Part shown: in pieces, positions 43,060 through 52,600 of the stretch
Layout: each line of letters starts with the position of its first letter
How positions within the stretch are numbered: the first letter of the stretch is position 1
Assembly: GCA_965240325.2 (NCBI GenBank)
Contig: OZ251239.1
Location: forward strand, 806,001-870,000
DNA from: Rebecca billardiae RCC1528
Taxonomy: Eukaryota; Haptophyta
Length of the DNA: 64,000 bases
Direction of reading: 5' to 3'
Program-made: the position numbers and the translations under genes
Notes under the pieces: generated by a model
The model's database searches: none
Told to the model about the DNA's origin: nothing
The model's input: the letters and a program-made list of their open reading frames with translations, nothing else

Positions 43060-43593
43060 ATGCTGCCGCTGGCACGGCGAGCGCTTGTGGCGGGGGTGCA
43101 GGGGGCGACGCGGCGTCCGCTCGCAGCGGGCATCGCGCGGCCGCTCAGCGTCTCCACCTCCGACCTGGTCGTGCCGCCGGGGGCCTCGCAGGCGTACGAC
43201 CGGCGGGACGCGCTCGCCGACCCGAAGGCGAGCGCAGACTCCTTCATCGGCGTCACGCGCGAGGTGTACGCGAAGCGGACGGCCAAGATCTTCATGCCCG
43301 CCAAGACGGCGACCTCCTCCGGCAAGAACGTCGCCGCCAAGTGGCGCCTGTCCTTCCCCACGCCCGAGCGCTGGACGAACAACCTGATGGGCTGGACGAG
43401 CACGCGCGACCCTTTGTCCAACATCTCGATGGACTTCAACAGCCTCGAGCAGGCGACGCAGTACGCGGAGGCGATGGGCTGCCGGTACGAGGTAGTCAAG
43501 CCCAAGTCCTACCGGGTCAAGCCCAAGTCGTACTCCGAAAACTTCGTCTGGCGCGGGCCCAAGCTCGACGCGGCTACGAAGAAGTCAAAGTGA
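43060..43593 (+). CDS. NDUFS4: Mitochondrial complex I subunit NDUFS4 (18-kDa, AQDQ)
   Basis: 177 aa. The N-terminal 40 residues are Arg/Ala/Leu-rich without acidic residues (MLPLARRALVAGVQGATRR), a typical mitochondrial presequence. The ETC complex I NDUFS4 domain follows: AKIFMPAKTATSSGKN, WRLSFPTPERWTNNLMGWTS, DPLSNISMDFNSLEQATQYA, and the C-terminal WRGPK motif in FVWRGPKLD. This accessory subunit sits at the base of the NADH-dehydrogenase arm of respiratory complex I and aids its assembly. A short internal duplication gives KPKSYRVKPKSY before the last motif; the family normally has one such element. The start at 43060 is chosen because the presequence begins there; the longer open frame overlaps the promoter. 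Confidence 0.94.
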   Translation: MLPLARRALVAGVQGATRRPLAAGIARPLSVSTSDLVVPPGASQAYDRRDALADPKASADSFIGVTREVYAKRTAKIFMPAKTATSSGKNVAAKWRLSFPTPERWTNNLMGWTSTRDPLSNISMDFNSLEQATQYAEAMGCRYEVVKPKSYRVKPKSYSENFVWRGPKLDAATKKSK

Positions 43594-44064
43594 TGATGCG
43601 CGTGCGACGGACGCCGCGCGTCCCTGAGGCGCGCGGCAGCGGGAGCCTCTGACGCGTGCGAGCAGCAGCCATAGGCAAGGCGCAAAGCCCGCGCCGACCG
43701 TGCCATCGGGCTCTGCGTGCAGGGGCCTGCGCGAGCCCGCCGCCGCCACCCGTGGCCGACGCGGGGCTGACTGTGCAAGGCGCCTGGCACTGAATCCCCG
43801 ACGATAGCCCGAGCGTGGCGCGGAAGTGCCGGAAGTCGTCAGCAACGGGACGCGCGCGGCTGCGTGATTGGCTGATTGCTTGGGAATAACGGCGCCGGCG
43901 CCGAGCTCGCCCACGAGCGACCGCCGTCCGCCGTCAGGCACGGATGAATATCTGAAGTGTGCCAAGTGATGATGGGCTGATGGCGATCATCGGTAACTAT
44001 GATGATGCATCGTCGTCGCGCATAAAATATGAGTGATAAATCCATAATATTGACGACGATGCTA
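43594..44064. other. Intergenic, no gene recognised
   Basis: The segment between NDUFS4 and the TIR-bounded element. Nothing supported. Confidence 0.45.
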
Positions 44065-45173
44065 TCTCTTTGTTGGCCGCGGGGAAGATACGCTAGCGTA
44101 TCTTCGATGGCGCCCCGGCGCGCGTGAGCTCTGACGGCGCGTAGGAGGCGCGCGCGAGGGCGGCCGCGGGCGCGATTGATGCCTGGGACCTCAACGACAA
44201 CTCACATGACGAGACCTTCTCTTCTGATGCCGATGACGGCCCTCCAGAGGCGACCGCGCTCGACGACGGTCGTGATTTGGACGACTGCGGCGCTGCGCGG
44301 CGTGAGGCGGAGGAAAGCGGCGCGGCGCAGGGCTTCGAGCGGGCTGTGGCGATGGAGCAACTTATCATCGTCAACGCCATCGCCCCGAGTGCCACCGCGC
44401 TGCCGCACGCCACGCCAGTTGCGCCAGTGCAAGCTACGCGCGGCCGCTGCGGCACGAGCCGGGGGCGTGGCCAGCAGCGCGGTGGCCGCGGTGCCTGAGC
44501 AGGGCGTTGCAGGTGCGACCAGCGCGCCGCTGCCACCGCGCGCTCGTCAACAGTTGATGGAGTCGCGAATGCCGTACGTCCCGCCGACTAGCCCGCCCTG
44601 TGTGCTGTCGCCGTGACCCCTCAATGCTGTTGGTCGTCCGACGACGAGCTGCCGAGCGCGTTGCTGAGCGTGTCGCTCAAAACGTCAGTCGTGGAGCTCT
44701 CTGACGTGCGCGGCGCTTGCTGCCCATTAAGTCAATCATGTTGGGCACCTCCTGGGGCACCTCTGGCTGAAGTCTTAGCCTCTGAGGTCTCGAACATAGC
44801 CGGCGCTAGCGTACTACCGGCACCCTCAAAAGGAAGATAGTAGATACGCTAGTCGAGTGAGTAGTCGTCCTTGACCTTCGACTTTTGGACGGTTCCGGCG
44901 GTCGGACGGTCGCCTGCGGCACCTGACGCCCAAACCCGAGCGGGTCCCAAGGTTTTCGAGGTCGCTGAACGCATTTGCCGCTGGGGCCGAGGTCTGAAAA
45001 CCAAGCGATTGCGGCGTTTTTCGCGATTTTGTGGTCGGAAGGACGCTACAGTTTATTTGTTTTAACGTGCGTAAGGCTCACGGTGGCAGGTTGCCGCGCC
45101 ATCCTTCATCGCACGCTCTCCGAAGAGAGACCTGGAAACTGGGGGTTTAGCGTATCTTCGGCCAACAAAGAGA
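44065..45173. mobile_element. Candidate TIR element carrying a copied promoter
   Basis: The left end (from 44065, TCTCTTTGTTGGCCG then GAAGATACGCTA) is inverted at the right end (45148-45173, TAGCGTATCTTC then GGCCAACAAAGAGA), with a 4-bp insertion in the left copy. A 22-bp palindrome (44084-44105) lies at the left end and its half-sequence recurs near 44846. A plus-frame acidic fragment (about 44165-44498, with FSSDADDGPPEATALDDGRD and MEQLIIVNAIAP) looks like a broken ORF without a known family. A copy of the exonuclease 5' region lies at 45049-45118. No clear target duplication was found. Confidence 0.45.
45049..45118 (+). promoter_or_regulatory. Copy of the exonuclease-gene 5' region
   Basis: 70 bp nearly identical to the reverse complement of 6275-6351, apart from an 8-bp deletion and one extra base. 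In the exonuclease gene this block ends 5 bp before the start codon. Here it lies 128 bp upstream of the small ORF at 45246, in the same orientation relative to that gene. It includes TTTATTTGTTTTAACGTGCG. Confidence 0.8.
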
Positions 45174-45245
45174 GAAAAAGCAGCGCGCTAGAAAACAATA
45201 AAAGGCTCCCAACGCAGGGCGTTATCTCAAGCGGTTTCATCCGCC

Positions 45246-45545
45246 ATGGCGGCTGAACAGCTCGCGGCGGAGGTCGCCCTCGACAATAGCAAGGCGGCCT
45301 CGAAGGGGCCGGCGGAGCTGTCCGAAGGGGAGCGTGAAAAGTACGAATACCTGCGCGATGCGCTCATGCCGACGCTCGGTGGCTCACTCGAGGCGCTCCT
45401 GAGAGAGATGGAGCGGCGGCAACCGCGCGGCCCGAGCGACGCGAAACCTCAGCAGATCTCGCCGCTGAACCCAGTCAACTTCATCGCTGAGCACCTCATG
45501 CGCAACAATCCCAACGCAAATGCCGGCCTCGAGACCTCACAGTAG
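45246..45545 (+). CDS. Small protein with a DPY30/RIIa-like C-terminal motif
   Basis: 99 aa, acidic and helical. EREKYEYLRDALMPTLGGSL and LEALLREMERRQP form two predicted helices, and the C-terminal NPVNFIAEHLMRNNP resembles the DPY30-type dimerisation motif (dP..fLa.yLlrnNP) found in chromatin and ciliary adaptor proteins that bind amphipathic helices. The length suits such small adaptors. The start codon sits in CCGCCATGGCGG, a good initiation context. The upstream sequence includes the promoter-like copy at 45049-45118 and the right end of a candidate mobile element, so its promoter may have come from elsewhere. The role (chromatin complex or axoneme) is not decided. Confidence 0.6.
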   Translation: MAAEQLAAEVALDNSKAASKGPAELSEGEREKYEYLRDALMPTLGGSLEALLREMERRQPRGPSDAKPQQISPLNPVNFIAEHLMRNNPNANAGLETSQ

Positions 45546-46487
45546 GCGCGGTCCTCTCGTTCGCTCGCGCGAGTGGCGCCTGCACGCCGCGAGGTGCTCG
45601 CGGCTGCCGCTGTCGATCCATGGATTCGGAGCGTGGCGATTGCACCGCGATGGCGCATTGGCGCAGTGGCATCAGGGGCTCGGTGAGTTGACCAAGCCGT
45701 TGCAGTGGCTACGCATGGCACGACATCACCCTTCTGAGCTGAGCGGGTCTGATCGCCCTCATGGAGCCCTGAGGCCACCAGCAGCCAGTACCGCCCAGTG
45801 CGGGCAATATGGCTTCGCAAGCGCGACGCCGGCCCTGGCCCGGCGCGGCCCGCCATCCACTGCAATACTCAGTACCAACGCCAGCCGCCACACGCCCAGC
45901 CAGCAGGTCACCCGGATCCGAGGCGTGACGGGCCTGGCCCCTGGGCCCGAGTGCCAGCCGGCCGGCTCGCGCGGATTCGGCGGTCCGAGCTTCGAGGCCC
46001 GCCAGTGAGCCGGCTGCCAGCTCGCGGGGGCTCAGGCTCAGCACGCGCGGGCTGGCCAGGGTAGGACTACAGGCTTCGGCAGCCGCTCTCTGATCACCCG
46101 GAGCCCAAATAAGGGGAATGTTTTCGCCATCAAGGCCCGCACGCGCTCGATCAGACGAATATATATATATAATCTCATACTAATAATTATAATAATATAA
46201 TATATCAGCCGCGACGATGACGATCTGACTGAATTGAATTGTACAACATCTAGTAAGCTCAAAGCGCAGCCCGAGTTCGGACGACGACGTTTTGTGGACG
46301 ACGGTGGGGCGAGGACGACGGTGGGGCGAGGCGGCCGCAGCCCTCATCCAGGCCTCACAGGCCTGGATGAACGAATCTTCCGACGGTGCTACCATCGGCA
46401 TCATCGGCATCGGCGACGGCTTCATGGGCGCGGTGACAGTTGGCGGGCGTCAATCTCTCCTGCCTGAGCTGTGTGCGTCTCTTATTC
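45546..46487. other. Intergenic, no gene recognised
   Basis: Competing ORFs in GC-rich sequence without family similarity. A low-GC stretch lies at 46150-46240, and a short direct repeat GACGACGGTGGGGCGAG occurs near 46300-46332. Confidence 0.4.
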
Positions 46488-47099
46488 TGCTGAGGTGGAA
46501 CGGGTGCCTGCTGGTCAATCTCCTCAGCCGGCGTCCCGCTCCCACTCACGTTCTCATTCCCTGGCCCGACCCCCGGCGCCGCACGCGGCCTCGGCGGCGG
46601 GCGCGGCGGCTGCGCGGCAGTGGCACGTGGAATGATCTTCTACATCGGTCGGTCGAAGTCAAGTCAAGGGCAAAGCAGGCGACGAGCTGATCAGGGCTGA
46701 ACTGATGAAAGCCGATGAGCACGCGGAGCGAAATCTGTTCGGTGAGTTCCCGCCTTCGGTACATATTCAGCCATTGTCCACGTAATCGCTCGCGCGCCTT
46801 CGTGTACCCATAAATCACGCAAATCCCAAAATAATATCTCTGGAGGGAATCGTAACGATATAGTACCAAAATGCCCGCCAAAACACCGAGCTGCGAGAAT
46901 CTCGAGTCCGGGAGTGAATCCAGGGCTGCTCTGACGTCATCCCGGTACCCATCTCCGGACTCGGAGTCACAAACTGCGGCTCGATGGTGCGAATTGATGA
47001 AATGCATCGATGAAATATCTTCCCATAGCCCGTGGTAAATCACGGAAATGAATAGGCACAAATCAGCATGGAGTCGCCATTAAATCGGCCAACTTACCA
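46488..47099 (-). repeat. Duplicated 5' region of the gag-like ORF (truncated copy)
   Basis: 612 bp matching 48222-48820 (599 bp) apart from small indels, same orientation, 1,734 bp apart. On the minus strand it carries the upstream frame MCLFISVIYHGLWEDI... intact over 171 codons (46546-47061) and the N-terminal GSGTPAEEIDQQAPVPPQ of the gag-like protein, and then diverges. Either a long terminal repeat or a truncated tandem copy of the element. Confidence 0.85.
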
Positions 47100-47110
47100 G
47101 CCCCACCCGC

Positions 47111-48382
47111 TCAAGTGCCGGAGATGATGACGCAGCGGAGGTACGCAGAGTGTACCAAAAACGCCGCCGAAAAATTCCCGTCACCATCAGCGCAGCTTGC
47201 GGTTGTGCTCCGTAATCGCCGGCTGCCAATTTTCCCAAGAAGGCCAGCCAAACAGGATGCCAGCAAATCGTTTGTGCAGCGCCTCCGGCAGCGACCTCGT
47301 GAGCGCACCCGCGGGCATGTCAATGGCACGTCCATGCAGGAGCCGCATCCAGGCGCGACGCCGCGTTCTTGCCGTCGCTCGTCATGGTCTGGTTGCCGCC
47401 GTGCGCCCCGCCGCCGAGCGCCGCCGTCGCCGTCGGTGCCGAAATGATGGCGCGCCGCCGCCGCCGGGCGCACCGTGCGCGCGCCCACCGTCTGCTGTGC
47501 CGCCTGCTGCGCCCTCGCCGCGGTCGTCGGTGCCGAAATGTGGGCTGCCCCGCCGCGGCCGCCGCGCGCCCCGTCGCCGAGCGCCGCCGTCGCCGTTGGT
47601 TCCGAAATGATGGCCCCGCCGCCGCCGCCGGGGGCCGAAATGTTGGCTCCGCCGCCGACGCCGGGCTTAGCTGTCGGTGCCGAATTGATGGCGCGCCGCC
47701 ACCGCCCGCCGCACCGGGCGCGCGCCCCACCGTCTGCTGCGCCGCCTGCTGCGCCCCCGCCGCGGTCGTCGATGCCGAATGTTGGCTGTCCCGCCGCCGC
47801 CGCCGCCGCCGCGCGGTCGCGCGGCGCCGCGCCGCCGCCGCCGCCGCCGCGCGCCGTTGGAGCCGAAACGATGGCTCCGCCGCCGACGCCGGGCTGCTGC
47901 GGCTGCACCGCGTTCATGATCTCCACGCTTTGCTGCTGCAGCGCCTGCATGTTCGCGATCACCGCGTCCACCGAGTTCTGCAGCGCGTTCGCTTGCTGCT
48001 CCATGCTCGAAATCTTCGCCTGGTTCGCGATCACCTGCTGGTTCTCCTGCTGGTTACGGCCGAGGAGGGCGTTGAGGTCGATCCCATCGTTCTCGTCCGC
48101 CACAGCCGGCACGTTCTCGTCGTCCTCAGGTTCGTTGTTCCCCGCGTGGACCGTCTCCGCGCGCTGCGTCGTCGGTTCGCCTTCGCGCGCGCCGTCCGTC
48201 GGGGTCCCGGCTGTCCCCCCATGCTGAGGTGGAACGGGTGCCTGCTGGTCAATCTCCTCAGCCGGCGTCCCGCTCCCACTCACGTTCTCATTCCCTGGCC
48301 CGACCCCCGGCGCCGCACGCGGCCTCGGCGGCGGGCGCGGCGGCATGGCACGTGGAAATCTACATCGGTCGGTCGAAGTCAA
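47111..48382 (-). CDS. Gag-like or low-complexity repeat ORF of a mobile element
   Basis: A 423-aa ORF. Residues 1-55 are Pro/Arg-rich, 55-100 acidic, and about 98-160 form a Gln/Asn-rich coiled coil (QENQQVIANQAKISSMEQQA, ALQNSVDAVIANMQALQQQS). Next come imperfect repeats of GVGGGANISAP-type Gly/Ala units (47,400-47,900) and an Arg-rich, Cys-poor C-terminus in which frame-correct coding is doubtful. Coiled coil plus repeats inside duplicated flanks suggests a retroelement gag-like or DNA-transposon accessory protein. No protease, reverse transcriptase, integrase or transposase is visible. The upstream shared sequence (48,390-48,820) is lower GC and encodes a frame interrupted by a 1-bp deletion that is intact in the left copy. 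Confidence 0.4.
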   Translation of the reverse strand: MTSTDRCRFPRAMPPRPPPRPRAAPGVGPGNENVSGSGTPAEEIDQQAPVPPQHGGTAGTPTDGAREGEPTTQRAETVHAGNNEPEDDENVPAVADENDGIDLNALLGRNQQENQQVIANQAKISSMEQQANALQNSVDAVIANMQALQQQSVEIMNAVQPQQPGVGGGAIVSAPTARGGGGGGAAPRDRAAAAAAAGQPTFGIDDRGGGAAGGAADGGARARCGGRWRRAINSAPTAKPGVGGGANISAPGGGGGAIISEPTATAALGDGARGGRGGAAHISAPTTAARAQQAAQQTVGARTVRPAAAARHHFGTDGDGGARRRGARRQPDHDERRQERGVAPGCGSCMDVPLTCPRVRSRGRCRRRCTNDLLASCLAGLLGKIGSRRLRSTTASCADGDGNFSAAFLVHSAYLRCVIISGT

Positions 48383-48820
48383 GTCAAGGGCAAAGCAGGC
48401 GACGAGCTGATCAGGGCTGAACTGATGAAAGCCGATGTAGCACGCGGAGCGAAATCTGTTCGGTGAGTTCCCGCCTTAGGTACATATTCAAGCCATTGTC
48501 CACGTAATCGCTCGCGCGCCTTCGTGTACCCATAAATCACGCAAATCCCAAATAATATCTCTGGAGGGAATCGTAACGATATAGTACCAAAATGCCCGCC
48601 AAAACACCGAGCTGCGAGAATCTCGAGTCCGGGAGTGAATCCAGGGCTGCTCTGACGTCATCCCGGTACCCATCTCCGGACTCGGAGTCACAAACTGCGG
48701 CTCGATGGTGCGAATTGATGAAATGCATCGATGAAATATCTTCCCATAGCCCGTGGTAAATCACGGAAATGAATAGGCACAAATCAGCATGGAGTCGCCA
48801 TTAAATCGGCCAACTTACCA
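48222..48820 (-). repeat. Duplicated 5' region of the gag-like ORF (copy joined to the ORF)
   Basis: Counterpart of 46488-47099. It covers the first 50-odd codons of the ORF at 47111-48382 and about 440 bp upstream. A single-base deletion near 48551 breaks the frame that is open in the other copy. Confidence 0.85.
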
Positions 48821-49674
48821 TATTCTTAGTAAACTGCATGTATGCACTATACACTGCCACAATAATATATTAGCGGTACTATGCTGTGCGGTACCGCGGC
48901 CCGCGCTGGCCGAGCCGTTGCCAGCGCGGGCACTCGCGACTCGTCTCCCACTCTCAGTCCACCCTGACTCCCAAGCGGCGCGCTCCCAGGCGACGCGCGC
49001 GCCCTCGTGGCGCTGGATGCCGCGGCAAGGCAGGCAGCGACCCGGGTGGCGGCGTGGTGGGCAGGGCGGCGGTGGCGGTGGTGGCCCAGCCCCGCCATTG
49101 TGTCAAGCCGTGTGCCCACACGGCACGGGCGTGGGCGTGGGATGAGTGCATCGGTGCTCGAGCAGGGCACGCCCAGGGCGGCAAGCAGATTGGTAAGATG
49201 ACGAAGCGTTTTACCGCTGCGCCACCAGAGTCGGATGAGACCCAGTACGTTATGGTAAGATGACGAAGCGTTTTACCGCTGCGCCACCAGAGTCGACTCT
49301 GGTGGCGCAGCGGTAAAACGCTTCGTCATCTTACCACAGATAGTCAAGGCACGGCGGGCGCATCTGCTGTGGTACGTTGACGAAGCGTTCTGCCACTACG
49401 CCACAAGAGTCGTCAGCTTACCATCCTGCGACTGGACATCAACTGAACAGCGAGTAACGATAACGAGCATTTGCGAATCGCCAGCGTGGGCGGCTGTCCA
49501 GCTGCTAGACGATATGTGTGCATGAGGCGTCTAGACCGACGCCCCGTGGTCTTGTGTGTGCGGCGGCGCGGCGGCATGAGTTGCGCCCACCAACGCCGCG
49601 GACTGGAGGAAGGAGAGCATCGCCGTGACCAACGTTGCGACCGCTGCCTGTACAGTTTAGCTTCGCCCTTGCCT
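48821..49674. other. Intergenic with tRNA-head-like repeats
   Basis: No protein gene. The notable content is the repeat group at 49191-49412, listed separately. Confidence 0.5.
49191..49412. repeat. Four copies of a 42-bp tRNA-head-like unit, two forming a perfect palindrome
   Basis: Units at 49191-49233 (-), 49253-49294 (-), 49295-49336 (+) and a diverged copy 49367-49412 (-). The middle two make an 84-bp perfect palindrome with no spacer. Read outward, each unit has a match to the RNA polymerase III A box (TGGCGCAGCGG or TGGCGTAGTGG). The diverged copy folds as a 4-bp tRNA D-arm (GCGT...ACGC). No anticodon arm or B box follows, so these are not tRNA genes. Confidence 0.7.
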
Positions 49675-52600
49675 TCATCTCATCAAGGGCGCACACATCC
49701 GGTCGACATGCGCCAGAAAGTGGCCGAACGCACCGCATACACGCTGCAGCTGCTCTTCGGTCACGCCATGCGTGAGGTTGATGGCGCCCTCGCTCTGCCT
49801 GGGGTCGTGAATGCACACCGGGGCGCGGCCTTGCGTCGCGCTCCTGGTGGCCAAGCCTGCCGCGCGCGTTTGTGCGCGGGGCGGGCGCACGCGAGCGTCT
49901 TGGGTCAGTCAGCCTTTGGGGAGATGCGTAGGGCTGGCCACGCACATCGGCCTGGCAACCGGTGACGGTGACCCGCGCACCTCGGTGAATACACAGCGAG
50001 TGCTGCAGGAAGAACGCCGGCGTGGCGAACCAGCGCGCGGCCCTGATGATCGCCCCCGATAGGTCCACCGGCTCCGAGCGCAGGACATGCCGCAGGAACG
50101 TCCCAACGAGTGCGATCGTCGCCCCCATCGGTAAGATGTGGTGGACATCTGCGCTCACATCGAGTGGGAGGGAGAGGTGTGGCGTGTTTGCATGGTGCCG
50201 GCGTCCGTCCCACACTGAACATTCAACCACAGTACCCCTCACGGGCACGATCGCGCGTGCGGCATGCGCGCGGGCCCATACCGTGCGCTTGGAGCAAGCA
50301 CTGCATGTAGATCAGCATCGGGCGGAAGACCACGGGAAACTCCTCCCTCAGCGCGCAGAACTGCAGAGGATCGCATCGCCAAACGCGCATACGCGCCATA
50401 CGCCGGGTCGGTAGTCAGCGTATTATGGTCAGTCAGAAAGCCGACGAAAGACAGGCTGCGTGCAGATCGGGTGCGAGGCATGTGCGCAGGCGCTGCATAC
50501 CTCACTCACGAGCTGCGCATCGAAGTTGTCGGCAGGGCATCCAACGACCTCGATGTGCAGCGTCGCGTCCGCCTGCTCGCCATCGCCGCCGAGGCAGAAT
50601 GAGGCGGAGATGTAGCGCGTGGAACGAGAGGGCGTGCGAGGGCGCATGTCGCATGGCCATCTGTGTGAAGCACAGGGGGAGCAAACGCCCAGTAGGTGAA
50701 AATTGCGCTCGCCGATGGGGCAGCAACGCGGGTTTGCAGCAGCACCACGTTGAGGGGGCGGCACGGGCGGCGCGCACGCACTTGCAGATATCCGCCCGCG
50801 TGCATGCGTGGCCTTGCTGCAGGGTTTCGCAGATCTGCAGGAGCAGAGAATTCGCTGTCTCGCACGGCTCTGCCGCGTCCGCGCCATGCTCGGGACTGGC
50901 CGCGGCGAGATTGTGCTGCAGCGGAAGCTCGACAATGATGTGCATCGGATCGGCGTCCACCGCGATGTCCATCGCCCATGGTCCGACCACCACGAGTTCC
51001 GCCTGCGGTGAGAGCTGTGCGACTGCTTCGTTGAGCAGACCAGCACAATGTTGGTGCGCGTGCTTGGCACCGGCAGAGGCGCTGGCAGCGAGTACCTCGA
51101 GCCTCAGGGCCTCCTCCCGCAAACCCGGGAGGGCGCATGCGTCGCTCGTCGAATCGTTGACGCCGAGCTGGACCCGGTCCGTGAAGCTGGTAAGGTAATC
51201 GAAGTAGTTTGCGTTGGAAAGCACGCGGCTGCCCTCGGCGAGTGTTGCGGATGCGCAGTCCGCGTTCGACTCGTTGCCCGTCACCCATCCTTCCTCTGGC
51301 AGCCACGCACCCGAGCATGGCGAGCCCACCGACCTGTTCTGACGACGCCCCCGGCGCGTCGACCCGATTCGGCAGGGCTGCGCCGCGCTGGGCTGCGCCA
51401 TCCTTTCCGGCTGCTTGCCGCCCACCGCCTCAGCGCCAGACGCCGCCGTGCGTTTCTGCCGCGCTGAGGATCGGCCCGCGGGCTCCGTCTGCGAGCTTGT
51501 GTCACGGTGGCACGGATGCAGCACGGCCGCGGCCGCTGGAGGCTCGACCCCCACGGCGCCCACACCGTCTGCTGCCGGTGCACTGTCCACGACGAGGGCG
51601 GCCTCGTTACCAGCGGCAAGCATGCCGATCTCCGTTGCTCCGTCGGCTCCGGTGCTCACGCAAGCTGGCCCGTCGCCAGCCTCCGTGCTCCCCCCCAATG
51701 CCTCTGCCGCTAGCGAGTGGACGCTGCGCAGCGCCGCACTGCTGACAGTCTCCGTGTGTGCGGAGGTGAGCGTCGTGTTGCGCAGCTTCGCCGCGTCCTT
51801 TCTGGCCTGCCGCGTCGCGCTGCGGTGTGCGGCCATGAGCTTGCCTCGGATCTCGTTGCATGCGATCAGCCAGATCAGTCGGGAGGCCTGTCGTCGGCAA
51901 CGGCGCCGTCGCGGTCAGTCCAAACACATACGCAGGGTGTGGAAGGTCAGACCGTGGCATCCGCGGTGAATGCCAACGAGGCACGTCGCGCACGTGGGCC
52001 GCGTGCACGTGGGAGCGAGAGCTGGGCGCACGCACCTGCATAATGGCGGCGTGTGCGAGCTCGCACCTCGGCGAGCCCACGAGCTGGGCTGCGTGCTCGC
52101 CGGACGTGAGGGCACTCTCCGCCACGCGACCTCGGACGTGTGCCGCGCGCACTGCTTCGGCGAGGTCCGACGCTTCCAGTGAGGCGTCGCACAGCGCGAC
52201 AAGCTCCTCGATCGCACGCGACACCGCCCCAGGGTCACCCAGCTCGTGCGTCGCCCCGTCGAAGAGGAGCGGGACCTCGTCTTGCGAGACGCACAGGGCT
52301 GCCTGGTCCTTGGTCTGCGTCAGACGCGGGCGCATCGCACGCCCTCCCACCGCCTCGTCGAGCACGAGAAGCCTCACGGCCGTCAGGATCCCGCCAGAGC
52401 TCCACGAGCCGGGCGCATGGCCGCTCGGCGTCGCCAGAACGACGTGCACGGCATCTCGCGCGAGGGCAGGCACCGCCGACGAAGACAGCCCACTCGTGGA
52501 CACGGCCGTCCACACCTTGATGACGACGGCGTCGAGGGACACGCTGCCCGACATCGTCGCGATGGCCTTTTGCGATCCGTGCGCACGCCACCATTGTTCG

